This document shows positions 45,882-55,607 of a stretch of 59,863 nt of DNA, in pieces. The stretch covers positions 1 to 59,863 of the forward strand of contig JAFPZF010000073.1 in NCBI GenBank assembly GCA_017417385.1, written 5' to 3'. The DNA comes from Bacteroidales bacterium (GTDB lineage Bacteria; Bacteroidota; Bacteroidia; Bacteroidales; Marinilabiliaceae). The notes under the pieces are model-generated. The model was not told the DNA's origin, searched no databases, and saw only the letters and a program-made list of their open reading frames with translations. Position 1 is the first letter of the stretch. Every line of letters starts with the position of its first letter. A program made the position numbers and the translations under genes.

Positions 45882-48214
45882 TGAAGGGAGGAGAGATACT
45901 CGCCGGGGGAATCAGGAGAGCGAGGGCGGCTGTCGTGCAGCTACTGCTAATGGTGAGCGTCGGGGCGAGCGGGCAGTGGTCCGACCACTTCAGCTACGCA
46001 TCGCCGACGATGGCGACGACCGTCGGGGAGTACATGGTCGTCAGCAATGACGTCGGGGCGATGGTATTGCAGGGGTATGAAGTCACGAGACTCACGAAAG
46101 TGAACCACCTGAGCGACGGAGGAATCACGGCGATAGGAGGAGACAAGACACGCCTATACGTCGGGTATGACAACGGCAACATAGACATAGTAGAACTGAA
46201 GGACAGAGTCACGACAAACATACCGGAGCTCAAGAACAGCCAGAACATCGAGATGAGGAAGATACTCTCGATGACAGCCGTCGGGAACAGACTGCTATGC
46301 GGGTCGCAGTGCGGACTCGTCGACATAGACATCAGGAAGGCAGAGATCAGGGGGATATACAAGTTCGACGGAGGCCTCGTCAGAGCAGCGACAATAGCAG
46401 ACGGGCAGATATATGCCGCGACAGCCAACGGACTGTACGTCGGTAAGGCGGACGACCCGATACTCGAGGACCTCAGGGAGTGGAAGCAGATAGACAGCGG
46501 GGAATGCCAGGGCATAGCAGCGAAGGGGGACAACAGCGTCGCGTACGTCGTCAAGAAAGACGGCAGCTACATACTGAGGGAGACGAAAGGCGGCACGGGG
46601 ACGAAAGACATAGACAAGATAGCGAGATATACAGGGATGTCAGTCAGCGGAGACCTCATAGCGATAACCGAGACAGACTCGATCATCGTATATAACGGAG
46701 GGAAGAAGAGCACGACGCTGAAGGCATACACATCGGGAGTCTCGGACGGAGTGATAAAGGCGAACGCCATCAGCTGGAAGGGGAACTTCCTCGTCGTAGC
46801 AGACCAGCAGAAGGGCCTCGTCGTGACAGACCTTGCGGGAAAGGCAGGGCAGGTGCTACTGGACGGACCGGGGAGCAACACCACGTACAGGATAGGATGT
46901 GCGAAGGGGACACTATATGCGACAGCCGGAGGCACGACAGAGGCGTATAACAACATCTGGAAGAGGGTAGAGGTATACACCATGAGAGACGGGCGATGGA
47001 CAGTCAGTCAGGGGGACGGAGTTGACGCCACGGACATAGCGATAGACCCCAATGCCGGGGACTCAGTCTATATCTCGACGTGGGGCTCTGGAATCTTCAA
47101 GGTAGAAGGGACGGCACTCACGGAGCACTACAACGGGGCGAACTCCGTCCTGAAAGACATATTCGGGGGAACGAACACATACGTCAGGACCAAGGCCATA
47201 GCATACGACAACGACCACAACCTCGTAGTCTTCCATGCGTCGATGCCGGAGGGCATAAAAGTCAAGACGGCGGACAACGAGTGGCATGCGATCAGCTATC
47301 CGCCGATAAACGAGCTACACTCGACAGAGGCGCTCGTCTTCACAGAGAACGGTAACGGGTGGGCAGTGCTGCCGCGCGTAAACCAGGGACTATTCGTCTT
47401 CAACATGAACGGGACCATAGAGGACGACAGTGACGACGTGTATATGAGCGTAATGGCGAACGACAACGACAGACGTTGCAAGGGACAGATAAGACTGATA
47501 GACGGTGACGGGGAGCTCATATCGAACGTCGTCACGAGCGTGGCGGTCGATAGAGACGGCGTAGTATGGGTAGGCTCGGACAACGGGATATGCAGATTCA
47601 CCGACGACAAGCATCTATTTGACGGAGGGACGCCGACATTCTCGAGGGTGAAAGTCCCGAGGAACGACGGGACAGACCTGGCGGACTACCTCCTGGACGG
47701 TGTGACAGTCAAGAGCATAGCCGTCGACGGGGCGAACAGGAAGTGGATAGGGACATACGACCAGGGCGTGTACGTAGTCTCGTCGGACGGACTCGAGACC
47801 GACCACACGTTCAACGTCGACAACAGTCCGCTGATATCCAACGAGATAATCGACATCGCCATAGACGACGAGAGCGGGGAAGTGTACATATCGACGCCAC
47901 TGGGACTCCAGTCTTACAGAGGCGAGGCCACGGGACCGGCGAAGAAGCTCGAGAAGATAAAAGTGTATCCGAACCCCATACGGCATGGAGACAGTCCAGG
48001 GTACGTCAGCATGACAGGATTCGAGGACGGGAGCAGAGTCATAATCACCGATGCCAGTGGAGTCCTCGTAAGGGAGACAGTGTCGCTCGGCGGAAGGGCG
48101 ACGTGGGACCTCAGGAGGCCTGACGGCAGCAAGGCGAGTGCGGGGATATACATAGTCTGGGCGACGAACGGAGACGGGACGAACAAGGCGATAGGCAAAA
48201 TAATGGTCAAGTAA
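45878..48214 (+). CDS. porZ: Type IX secretion system protein PorZ-like (two-propeller surface protein)
   Basis: A 778-residue protein, about the length of Porphyromonas PorZ. The signal peptide (VVQLLLMVSVGASG) ends before QWSDHFSYASPTMATTVGEY, the usual PorZ opening. Two beta-propellers follow, with repeats such as HLSDGGITAIGGDKTRLYVG and DRDGVVWVGSDNGICRF (the two-component-propeller type). A C-terminal type IX sorting domain follows (KIKVYPNPIRHG, DASGVLVRETVSLGGRATWD, ASAGIYIVWATNG). PorZ sits in the attachment complex that links cargo proteins to A-LPS. Its presence predicts a functional type IX system encoded elsewhere. It is coupled to rdgB and precedes an OmpA-type lipoprotein after 12 nt. 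Confidence 0.87.
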   Translation: MMKGGEILAGGIRRARAAVVQLLLMVSVGASGQWSDHFSYASPTMATTVGEYMVVSNDVGAMVLQGYEVTRLTKVNHLSDGGITAIGGDKTRLYVGYDNGNIDIVELKDRVTTNIPELKNSQNIEMRKILSMTAVGNRLLCGSQCGLVDIDIRKAEIRGIYKFDGGLVRAATIADGQIYAATANGLYVGKADDPILEDLREWKQIDSGECQGIAAKGDNSVAYVVKKDGSYILRETKGGTGTKDIDKIARYTGMSVSGDLIAITETDSIIVYNGGKKSTTLKAYTSGVSDGVIKANAISWKGNFLVVADQQKGLVVTDLAGKAGQVLLDGPGSNTTYRIGCAKGTLYATAGGTTEAYNNIWKRVEVYTMRDGRWTVSQGDGVDATDIAIDPNAGDSVYISTWGSGIFKVEGTALTEHYNGANSVLKDIFGGTNTYVRTKAIAYDNDHNLVVFHASMPEGIKVKTADNEWHAISYPPINELHSTEALVFTENGNGWAVLPRVNQGLFVFNMNGTIEDDSDDVYMSVMANDNDRRCKGQIRLIDGDGELISNVVTSVAVDRDGVVWVGSDNGICRFTDDKHLFDGGTPTFSRVKVPRNDGTDLADYLLDGVTVKSIAVDGANRKWIGTYDQGVYVVSSDGLETDHTFNVDNSPLISNEIIDIAIDDESGEVYISTPLGLQSYRGEATGPAKKLEKIKVYPNPIRHGDSPGYVSMTGFEDGSRVIITDASGVLVRETVSLGGRATWDLRRPDGSKASAGIYIVWATNGDGTNKAIGKIMVK

Positions 48215-48226
48215 ACGAGAAACAAG

Positions 48227-49348
48227 ATGAGAGTAAGGAAGAGCATAGTAGCGGCGGTAGCGGCGATAGCGATGACGGGAATCGTCAGCAGCTGCGTCCC
48301 GACGAGCAAGTATCAGGAGCAGCAGCGGGCATCGAGCAGCAAGCAGAAGAAGATAGAGAGTCAGGAGGTCGAGATAGACCAGCTCAAGAAGAACATAGCA
48401 CAGTTGAAGAGGGACCTGGCGGCGGCGCAGAAGGCGAGCGACATACTGGCGCAGGACACCTCGCTAGCAGGCATCAGGAACAGGACGCTAAGCAACAGGC
48501 TGAACGTCCTCGAGAACGACCTGAAGGCGTTGACGGCGAAGATGGGGGACGTCCCCGAGTACAGATCTCTCATGCAGCACCTCTCGCAGATGCAGGACGA
48601 GCTGGCGGACAGCCAGGACAAGCTCCTCGACAGCGAGAAGGCGGCCGAGCTGAACAGGAAGAAGCTCAGGGAGGCAAACAGTGCCCTCGCGGAGAGCGAG
48701 AAGCAGCTACAGGAGAGCGAGAAGCAGCTGGAGGCCAGCAATGCAGACATAGCGAGGAAGCAGAAGACCATAGCCGACCAGGAGGCAGCACTTGCCGGGG
48801 CGCGGAAAGACATAGAGAGGCAGGCGCAGCAGCTAAGAGAGATGGAAGCTGCGCTGAAGGCCAAGGACGAGGCCATGGCGAGTCTGAGGAACAAGATAGC
48901 GACGGCGCTGAACGACTTCAACCCCGACGAGCTGACAGTAGTCCACAAGGACGGGAAAGTCTACGTCTCGCTGGAGGAGAAGCTCCTCTTCGCGAGCGGC
49001 AAGTATGACGTCAACGAGAAGGGCAAGCAGGCGATAGCCAAGATAGCACAAGTCCTGAAGACGACAGACGCACAGATGGACATCAACGTCGAGGGGCACA
49101 CAGACAACGTCCCGCTGAAGGGACAGGTCATCGAGGACAACTGGGACCTCTCCGTAAAGAGGGCGACGAGCGTCGTCAGACTCCTCATAGCCGGGGGACT
49201 CCAGGCGGAGAGGATAGAGGCGGCAGGCAGGGCTGACACCAAGCCAGTCGCGCCCAACACCACCGATGAGGGCAGGAGGAAGAACAGGAGGACCGAGATA
49301 GTCCTCTCGCCGAAGATAGAGGAACTGCTAAAGCAGATAGCCGACTAA
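48227..49348 (+). CDS. OmpA-family lipoprotein with long coiled coil
   Basis: A 373-residue protein. The lipoprotein signal ends GIVSSC (Cys23). Residues 35-235 form a coiled coil of Lys/Glu/Gln heptads, including a near-repeat [16 protein letters not shown]. The C-terminal OmpA peptidoglycan-binding domain (about 245-355) has the key [25 protein letters not shown] and [12 protein letters not shown] blocks; the NRRTEIVL ending supplies the Arg that binds diaminopimelate. It probably ties the outer membrane to peptidoglycan at a distance set by the coiled coil. It overlaps dxs by one base (TAATG). Confidence 0.92.
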   Translation: MRVRKSIVAAVAAIAMTGIVSSCVPTSKYQEQQRASSSKQKKIESQEVEIDQLKKNIAQLKRDLAAAQKASDILAQDTSLAGIRNRTLSNRLNVLENDLKALTAKMGDVPEYRSLMQHLSQMQDELADSQDKLLDSEKAAELNRKKLREANSALAESEKQLQESEKQLEASNADIARKQKTIADQEAALAGARKDIERQAQQLREMEAALKAKDEAMASLRNKIATALNDFNPDELTVVHKDGKVYVSLEEKLLFASGKYDVNEKGKQAIAKIAQVLKTTDAQMDINVEGHTDNVPLKGQVIEDNWDLSVKRATSVVRLLIAGGLQAERIEAAGRADTKPVAPNTTDEGRRKNRRTEIVLSPKIEELLKQIAD

Positions 49349-51204
49349 TGTACGAGCTACTCGACAAGATAGACAGTCCGGCGGACCTAAAGAAGCTGAG
49401 CGTCGACGAGCTGCCGCAGCTATGCGACGAGCTACGGCGATTCATAATAGCGCAGCTATCCCATGCGCCGGGGCACTTTGCGGCGAGCCTCGGTGTCGTC
49501 GAGCTGACCGTCGCCCTACACTACGTCTATGACCTGCCGACCGACAAACTCGTATGGGACGTCGGGCATCAGGCGTATGGACATAAGATACTGACAGGCA
49601 GGCGGGAGTCGTTCAAGACAAACAGGAAGCGGGGTGGCATCAGTGGATTCCCGAACATCGCGGAGAGCGAGTATGACGCGTTCGGAGTCGGGCACTCGTC
49701 GACCTCCATATCGGCGGCGCTCGGCATGGCGACAGCCTTCAAGCTAAGCGGCGAGAAGGGTCGGCACGTAGTAGCCGTCATAGGCGACGGCGCCATGACA
49801 GGCGGGGAAGCCTTTGAGGGACTGAACAACATGGCGGAGAACGAGGCCGACATGCTTGTCATCCTGAACGACAACAACATGGCCATAGACGAGGTCACCG
49901 GGGGACTCAACCAGTACCTCCTGGACATCACCACCTCCGGGACATACAACAGACTGAGGACGAGGATAGCGAAGAGGGACAAGGGGGGCATACTACACAG
50001 GATGGCGAGGAGCCTGAAGAACCTCATAACGCACCGGTCGAATGTCTTCGAGGGCCTCGGCATCAGATATTTCGGTCCGGCAGACGGGCACGACGTGAAG
50101 TACCTCGTCGGGGTGCTAAGCGACCTGAAGAAGATAGGCGGGGCGAAGATGCTGCACGTCATCACGAAGAAGGGCAAAGGATTCAAGGCGGCGGAGGAGA
50201 ATCCGACAGTATGGCACTCCGTCGATAGCGACTTTGACCCGGAGACAGGCGTCTCGACAAAGGAGAAGAGCGAGGAGCCCATGCCGCCGAAGTTCCAGAC
50301 TGTATTTGGTGAGACATTGCTAGAGTTGGCGGAGAAGAACGAGAAGATCCTCGGGATAACGCCGGCGATGCCGACAGGATGCAGCCTGAACATCATGATG
50401 AAGGCGATGCCGGAGCGGTGTTTCGACGTCGGGATAGCCGAGCAGCATGCCGTCACCTTTGCGGCAGGGCTTGCAGTGAGCGGATACGTCCCGTTCTGCA
50501 ACATATACAGCACATTTGCACAGAGGGCTTTTGACCAGGTCATACATGACGTTGCGCTACAGAAGCTGCATGTCGTCATGTGCTTTGACAGGGGCGGACT
50601 CGTCGGGGCAGACGGTCCGACGCACCACGGAGTGTTTGACATAGCCATGCTACGATGCATCCCGAACCTAACGATAATGTCGCCTATGGACGAGCCGGAG
50701 CTGCGCAACATGATGTACACAGCGCAGAAGGAGAACGTCGGGTCCGTCGTCATCAGGTATCCGAGAGGGCGCGGGAGCGTCATCGACTGGAGGAAGCCGA
50801 TGAGCGAGATAGAGATAGGGAGGAGCAGAGTCATCAGAGAAGGGAAGGACGTTGCCGTGATAAGCTTCGGTCCGATAGGCGTAAGAGCGTCGAGGGCTGC
50901 GGAGCGGACGGGAGCCATGCACATAGACCTGAGGTTTGCGAAGCCGATAGACACGGCGATGCTCGACAGAGTCATGGGGCAGGTCGGAGCGATAGTGACA
51001 GTCGAGGACGGGGCAGTCTGCGGAGGAATTGGAACGGCGATAGCGGAGTATGCAGAGAAGAACGGTTACAGGGGGAAGATAACGACCATAGGAGTGCCGG
51101 ACAGATTCATAGCTCACGGGACAGTCGAGGAGCTGTATGCAGAGTGCGGCATGGACGAGGAGAGCATAGTCAGGGCGATAGAAGAGGCAAAGAGCAAGGC
51201 ATAG
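49348..51204 (+). CDS. dxs: 1-deoxy-D-xylulose-5-phosphate synthase
   Basis: A 618-residue thiamine-diphosphate enzyme making DXP from pyruvate and glyceraldehyde-3-phosphate, the entry to the MEP isoprenoid pathway. Seen are [16 protein letters not shown], the GDG...NN cofactor motif in [24 protein letters not shown]-type [11 protein letters not shown] equivalent ([13 protein letters not shown]), and the transketolase central block [19 protein letters not shown], then [15 protein letters not shown]. The residue count is normal. Placing an isoprenoid gene directly behind rdgB-porZ-ompA gives a four-gene coupled operon. Confidence 0.96.
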   Translation: MYELLDKIDSPADLKKLSVDELPQLCDELRRFIIAQLSHAPGHFAASLGVVELTVALHYVYDLPTDKLVWDVGHQAYGHKILTGRRESFKTNRKRGGISGFPNIAESEYDAFGVGHSSTSISAALGMATAFKLSGEKGRHVVAVIGDGAMTGGEAFEGLNNMAENEADMLVILNDNNMAIDEVTGGLNQYLLDITTSGTYNRLRTRIAKRDKGGILHRMARSLKNLITHRSNVFEGLGIRYFGPADGHDVKYLVGVLSDLKKIGGAKMLHVITKKGKGFKAAEENPTVWHSVDSDFDPETGVSTKEKSEEPMPPKFQTVFGETLLELAEKNEKILGITPAMPTGCSLNIMMKAMPERCFDVGIAEQHAVTFAAGLAVSGYVPFCNIYSTFAQRAFDQVIHDVALQKLHVVMCFDRGGLVGADGPTHHGVFDIAMLRCIPNLTIMSPMDEPELRNMMYTAQKENVGSVVIRYPRGRGSVIDWRKPMSEIEIGRSRVIREGKDVAVISFGPIGVRASRAAERTGAMHIDLRFAKPIDTAMLDRVMGQVGAIVTVEDGAVCGGIGTAIAEYAEKNGYRGKITTIGVPDRFIAHGTVEELYAECGMDEESIVRAIEEAKSKA

Positions 51205-51432
51205 GCAAGCCTGGCAGAGGACGCACGGGGGAAGAGGAAAGAAGGGGAGTGAGAAGGAGGAAGAAGAGGAAGAGAGGGAGAGAAGGAGAGAAGGCAGGAA
51301 AGAGACCAACTGGCAGGAAGAAAGTCACGAGGGAGGAGAGAAGGACACGAAAAAGGGAAGAGAAGAGGGAAGAGAAAAGAGGAGAGAAGGGGAGGGAAGA
51401 AGGACGAGAGAGAAGGAGAGAAGGAGGAAAGC
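51205..51432 (+). other. 228-nt polypurine gap between dxs and the HHH gene
   Basis: Only about one base in ten is a pyrimidine (runs such as GAGAAGGAGGAAGAAGAGGA). No promoter, terminator or open frame with normal composition is visible. Confidence 0.6.
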
Positions 51433-53511
51433 ATGAGAAGACAGGACACATCGACGAAGAGAATGGCAGAGAGGGGAAGACACATCGGGGATGCACATCG
51501 AATAGCACTAGTGGCGGTACTAATAGCAATAGCGGTCACGGCAAGGGGGCAGATGACAGCCAGCCAAGTCGTCGAGGACTTTGCAGAAGAGATGGCGGAG
51601 GAGGACAGACTGACAGAGGAAGTCCAGGAAGGCATCGCGGAGATGATGCAGATAGCAGAGAGGAAGATAGACCTCAACAGAGCCGACGAGGAGGAAATAG
51701 GAAAGATACTATTCCTCAGCAAACACCAGATATACAGCCTATTGAGACACCGCCGACTGGCGGGAAGGATAGTGAGGGAGGACGAGCTCAGGACCGTCAG
51801 CGGATTTGACGACCTCGCAGTAGATAGACTCATGTGCTTCGCAGAGATAGGGGACAGCGCAGAGACGAGGAGAAGTGGGAAGCCGAGCAGCGCGAACAGC
51901 ATAGTCAGACTATGGGGGAACGTCCCCAAAGCGAAGGGGTACCTCGGAGAAGAGCCGAAGTACCTCGGCGGACCAGTCGGGACACTGATAAGGACAGAGG
52001 TCGAGGGAGGGAGAGTCTGGAAGGCAGGACTCGTATTGAAGAACGAGCCCGGGGAGGTGGCCTTCGGGCGGGGGACGACACTGACAGACTACGTCGGCGG
52101 ATATGCACTCTACAGCAACCCATACGGAACAGTCAGGAAAGTCATAGCAGGGAACTACAACGTATGTCTCGGGCAGGGACTTGGAATCTGGACAGGGTTT
52201 ACAGCCGACGTGCTTGGCGGGGACATCACGGGCGACAGGAGGGCGAACGGGATAGGCAAGACAATGAGCAGCACGGCAGAGATGAGAGGAGTCGCGACAG
52301 AAGTCAAGACGGGGAGAGTCGTCACGACAGGATATTACTCTGACAGCGACCTCGACGGGACAATCAGGAAGAGAGAGGACGGGAGCGAATACATACTGAC
52401 GGCGACGGCAGGGGGACAACACAGGACAGAAGGCGAGAGGAAGAAGAGAAACGCCATAAGGACAAGGACAGCAGGGGGATACATAAAATACTCGACAGAC
52501 GGGATGATGATAGGCGGAGGGTATAACAGGAGGGAGACGGACGTCGAGACGTGGCACGGGAACCAGGAATACAGAAAGAACTACATGACGGGGAAGACGC
52601 ACACGACGATACACATCGACGGGAAAGGATATATGACGAGAAAAGCAGTGTATGGAGAGATAGCATATCAGGGGAAGGACGCATGGGGAGGTGTCTTAGG
52701 AGGGGACTTCAGACTAAGGAGGACGGGAGGAATGGTGGCGTGCGCAGTCAGACACTTCGGGGACAAATATCAGGCGATACAGCAGAATCCGAGGAGCAGG
52801 GCGAGCGCCGCAGGAGGAGAGAGCGGGGTGTACGTAGCGGCTACGCTATCGGCAGGGCGGAGGACAGAGATAGCGTGGAGCGGAGACATATACAAGGAGC
52901 GGAACAGACAGAGCGGGAAGTGGAGTGCGGAAAAGGGAATACTCCTCAGAGGGAGGAGCGAGACGCGAACGGGGCGAAGGGGAAAGCTGACACTCGGCAT
53001 AAGGCACAGCCACAGAGAGATGAGGGAGAACGACAGCACGAGGACGGCATACGAAGCACTGACGAGGCCCAAGATAGCATGGACGACAGAGATAGAGGGA
53101 GGAAGAGGGAAGCTGAGGCTCGGGACAATGGTGGAAGGGAGCAGATATTCAGGGATGGGGAAGAGGGCGAAAGGAGGAGTCCTGTGTCAGACAGCGCAAT
53201 GGACATCGGATAAAGAGAAGGTCTCGATAAACATATCGGCAGACATATTCAGGACCGAGGATTACGAGGCGAGAGTATATTCGAAGCAGGCCAACGTCCT
53301 CTATGACATGAGTTTCCCGACGAGGAACGGACGAGGAATGGCGGGGACGATGATGGTAAAGCTGATGCCGAGGCAGGACATCAGGATATGGCTGCTCGGG
53401 ACGCACACGAGGTATCTCGACAGAGAGGAGGTCGGGACGGGGAACGAGACAACGAAGGGTGCTGGGCGGAGCACGATAAAGGTGCAGGTGCAGTGGAAAT
53501 GGCATAGGTAG
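51433..53511 (+). CDS. Helix-hairpin-helix plus beta-barrel outer-membrane protein
   Basis: A 692-residue protein. A signal anchor (IALVAVLIAIAVTARGQ) is followed by a ComEA-like HhH segment (about 75-140; KIDLNRADEEEIGKILFLSK, LRTVSGFDDLAVDRL). The remaining 500 residues alternate polar/hydrophobic strands rich in Gly, Arg and Thr (VEGGRVWKAGLVLKNEPGEV, GNYNVCLGQGLGIWTGFTAD), typical of an outer-membrane barrel, ending VKVQVQWKW-like (STIKVQVQWKWHR). Such proteins are widespread and unassigned in Bacteroidota; a role in DNA uptake is suggested only by the HhH motif. Codon use is extremely ATA/AGG-biased and the protein is unusually arginine-rich for a barrel. Confidence 0.8.
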   Translation: MRRQDTSTKRMAERGRHIGDAHRIALVAVLIAIAVTARGQMTASQVVEDFAEEMAEEDRLTEEVQEGIAEMMQIAERKIDLNRADEEEIGKILFLSKHQIYSLLRHRRLAGRIVREDELRTVSGFDDLAVDRLMCFAEIGDSAETRRSGKPSSANSIVRLWGNVPKAKGYLGEEPKYLGGPVGTLIRTEVEGGRVWKAGLVLKNEPGEVAFGRGTTLTDYVGGYALYSNPYGTVRKVIAGNYNVCLGQGLGIWTGFTADVLGGDITGDRRANGIGKTMSSTAEMRGVATEVKTGRVVTTGYYSDSDLDGTIRKREDGSEYILTATAGGQHRTEGERKKRNAIRTRTAGGYIKYSTDGMMIGGGYNRRETDVETWHGNQEYRKNYMTGKTHTTIHIDGKGYMTRKAVYGEIAYQGKDAWGGVLGGDFRLRRTGGMVACAVRHFGDKYQAIQQNPRSRASAAGGESGVYVAATLSAGRRTEIAWSGDIYKERNRQSGKWSAEKGILLRGRSETRTGRRGKLTLGIRHSHREMRENDSTRTAYEALTRPKIAWTTEIEGGRGKLRLGTMVEGSRYSGMGKRAKGGVLCQTAQWTSDKEKVSINISADIFRTEDYEARVYSKQANVLYDMSFPTRNGRGMAGTMMVKLMPRQDIRIWLLGTHTRYLDREEVGTGNETTKGAGRSTIKVQVQWKWHR

Positions 53512-53541
53512 AGGGGAAGGTGGAGAGAAGGAGGCAGAGAT

Positions 53542-53582
53542 GGGAACGGGAAAGAGAGGGAATATTAAAGGGAAAAGTGTAA
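53542..53582 (+). repeat. 41-bp direct repeat carrying a promoter, copy 1
   Basis: GGGAACGGGAAAGAGAGGGA through TATTAAAGGGAAAAGTGTAA is identical to 54576-54616. It covers the GGAAAAGTGT box and the start of the -7 element. Confidence 0.8.
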
Positions 53583-53587
53583 ATTTG
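53571..53587 (+). promoter_or_regulatory. Promoter box GGAAAAGTGT + TAAATTTG
   Basis: The GGAAAAGTGT box runs into TAAATTTG (53580-53587). A second -7 candidate, TATATTTG, lies at 53648-53655, 24 nt before the gene. Confidence 0.6.
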
Positions 53588-53678
53588 GGCAAAGGAAAGC
53601 GAGGGAGAAGAAGGGGAGGGAAGGGGGAGAAATACGAGAATAGGAGTTATATTTGCGGAGCGAAACTCAGAAACAGCA

Positions 53679-54515
53679 ATGGAGACAGCAGAGGAACTAT
53701 ATCAGACGGCGATGGGCGTGACAGGCACATCGGCGGAGGGCGCGACAGAGATGTTGAGGCAGGCGGCGGAAATGGGGAGTGCGGAAGCCATGGCAGAACT
53801 GGGGGAGCGATATGCAGAGGGACGCTACACGAAGAGGAACTATGACGAGGCGCTGAGGTGGTACACGAAGGCGCACAAGGCAAGGAACGGCAGGGCGACA
53901 AGATGGTTGATAGACTATTACAGAGAGATCGCCAACAAGAAGAGACTCGTGGAGACGGCAGAAGAGGGGGCCGAATGGGGTGACGCACATTGCATAGTGA
54001 TAATGGCGGACGCGCGAGCAGAGGGAACGGCGGAGAGAGACGTGGACCTCGAAGAAGCAATGAGATGGATAGAGAAGTTGAGGGGACGGAGGGAAGAGCT
54101 GAGCGACGAGGAGATAGAAGTAGTGAAGAAGATAGAGGGCAGGGCGGCGACACTGAGGGAGAGGAAGGGGCTGAGGACGGCGTTCAAGATATGCTCAATA
54201 GTATTCTCGATAGAACAATACGTCGGGGTCAGAGCGGCGCTATCGGTTCTCATCGGCTACTGGATAAAAAGAGGGGACGGGTTTGTAGCCCTACTGTTGA
54301 TATTGGCGTTGGGGATAGCATGTTACCTAGCGACACGCATAGTAAGGTGGAGCCGGAGGTGGTTTGGGGAACGAGTGCAGAAGATGAACTTGGCATGGAG
54401 CACATTGATAGTCGTACTGCACGTCATCCTATGTGCGGGCATGATGCTAGCGTGCTATCTAGCATGGTTTGGAGCAATATTCATAATAGGATGCTTGAAT
54501 GGGTATAGGGGGTGA
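53679..54515 (+). CDS. Sel1/TPR-repeat protein with C-terminal membrane segments
   Basis: A 278-residue protein. Residues 1-130 hold Sel1-like repeats (EMLRQAAEMGSAEAMAELGE, YDEALRWYTKAHKARNGRAT, WGDAHCIVIMADARAEGT). Then come an acidic/basic helix and two or three hydrophobic helices (FVALLLILALGIACYLATRI, LIVVLHVILCAGMMLACYLA). There is no signal peptide, so the repeats are probably cytoplasmic and the tail sits in the inner membrane. Function is unknown; Sel1 proteins often act as adaptors. It shares a 41-bp promoter repeat with the Rpn-type gene downstream. Confidence 0.7.
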   Translation: METAEELYQTAMGVTGTSAEGATEMLRQAAEMGSAEAMAELGERYAEGRYTKRNYDEALRWYTKAHKARNGRATRWLIDYYREIANKKRLVETAEEGAEWGDAHCIVIMADARAEGTAERDVDLEEAMRWIEKLRGRREELSDEEIEVVKKIEGRAATLRERKGLRTAFKICSIVFSIEQYVGVRAALSVLIGYWIKRGDGFVALLLILALGIACYLATRIVRWSRRWFGERVQKMNLAWSTLIVVLHVILCAGMMLACYLAWFGAIFIIGCLNGYRG

Positions 54516-54575
54516 AGGGAAGGGGGAGAGAAGAAGGAGAGAAGGGGGAGAGAAGAGGAAGTGGAGAGAAGGAAA

Positions 54576-54616
54576 GGGAACGGGAAAGAGAGGGAATATT
54601 AAAGGGAAAAGTGTAA
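54576..54616 (+). repeat. 41-bp direct repeat carrying a promoter, copy 2
   Basis: Identical to 53542-53582 and placed upstream of the second Rpn-type gene. Confidence 0.8.
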
Positions 54617-54621
54617 TTTTG
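54605..54621 (+). promoter_or_regulatory. Promoter box GGAAAAGTGT + TAATTTTG
   Basis: The same box as at 53571; TAATTTTG at 54614-54621, 27 nt before the ATG. Confidence 0.6.
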
Positions 54622-54647
54622 GAAATTGGAAAGAAAAGCGAGAAGAC

Positions 54648-55523
54648 ATGCACATAGCGAATCTATCATACGACACGTACTTCAAGTACCTGATGGAAGA
54701 CCAAAGGGCGGCGCGGGTGTTGCTCGGGGCGTTGCTACAATGCAAAGTGGAGAGCGTCGAACAGAGGAAGAATGAAGTGACAATCGCCGAGACGACACAG
54801 AGAGAAGGAAGCCTCAAGATGTTCAGGTTGGACTTCTCTGCTACGATAGTGGACAGCAAAGGGCGTCGGAAGGCAGTGTGTATAGAGCTTCAGCGGGCGA
54901 AGCACGTCGGAGACGTAGCGCGATTTAGGAGATACCTTGGAGCACACTACAAGGATGAGAAGCTCGTAGACGGGCATGGGAAAGCGATTCCAATAATAGC
55001 CATATACATACTCGGGCATAACCTGCCTGGGGCAGAGTTCGAACAGGCGGTGATATATGGTAACACGACATTGAAAGACGTCAATGGGGTCGACATAGAA
55101 TACAAGGGAGGTTGCGAGTACATAGACGGGCTATCTCATAGCCTGATTATCGTGCAGTTGCCGAAGGTCAAGAAGGAGAAGAAAGAGGGTTCGATACTGA
55201 ACGTACTGCTATCGTATTTCGAATATGACACAAACACAGACACGATAGAAGTCAAGGACGCAGAAGACTACAAGCTTGATGCGGAGGACACTAAGGGTGT
55301 CTTAGTCATACAGAACAGGCTATTGCAAGCTGTCGCGGACGATGAGACAAGTGCGAAACTTGAACTCGAGAAAGACGCCATGCTCATGCTCGAAAAGTAT
55401 GAGGAGGAGAAGCGGAAGGCGGAAGAGGAGAAGCGGAAGGCGGAAGAATTGGTGAAAAAAATGAGGAAGCTACTAAGAGAGAAAGGAATATCGGAAGACG
55501 AAATAAATAGCGTACAAGTGTAG
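54648..55523 (+). CDS. Rpn-type PD-(D/E)XK nuclease family protein (second, divergent)
   Basis: A 291-residue protein. YDTYFKYLMEDQRAARVLLG, then FRLDFSATIVDSKGRRKAVC and IELQRAK supply the Asp and ExQ (E-L-Q) residues of the Rpn/PF12784-like nuclease core. ILGHNLPGAE and GLSHSLIIVQLP follow. A C-terminal charged helix has a perfect repeat, EEKRKAEEEKRKAEELVKKM. It differs from the protein at 18748 in sequence but keeps the plan. The codon use is less biased than that of its neighbours. Confidence 0.8.
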   Translation: MHIANLSYDTYFKYLMEDQRAARVLLGALLQCKVESVEQRKNEVTIAETTQREGSLKMFRLDFSATIVDSKGRRKAVCIELQRAKHVGDVARFRRYLGAHYKDEKLVDGHGKAIPIIAIYILGHNLPGAEFEQAVIYGNTTLKDVNGVDIEYKGGCEYIDGLSHSLIIVQLPKVKKEKKEGSILNVLLSYFEYDTNTDTIEVKDAEDYKLDAEDTKGVLVIQNRLLQAVADDETSAKLELEKDAMLMLEKYEEEKRKAEEEKRKAEELVKKMRKLLREKGISEDEINSVQV

Positions 55524-55607
55524 GGAGAGAGAAAGGAGAGAGAAGGGGGAGAGAAGGGGAATGGAGGAAACGGAGTAGAGGAAACAACCCAAAACGAGAG
55601 AGACAAC

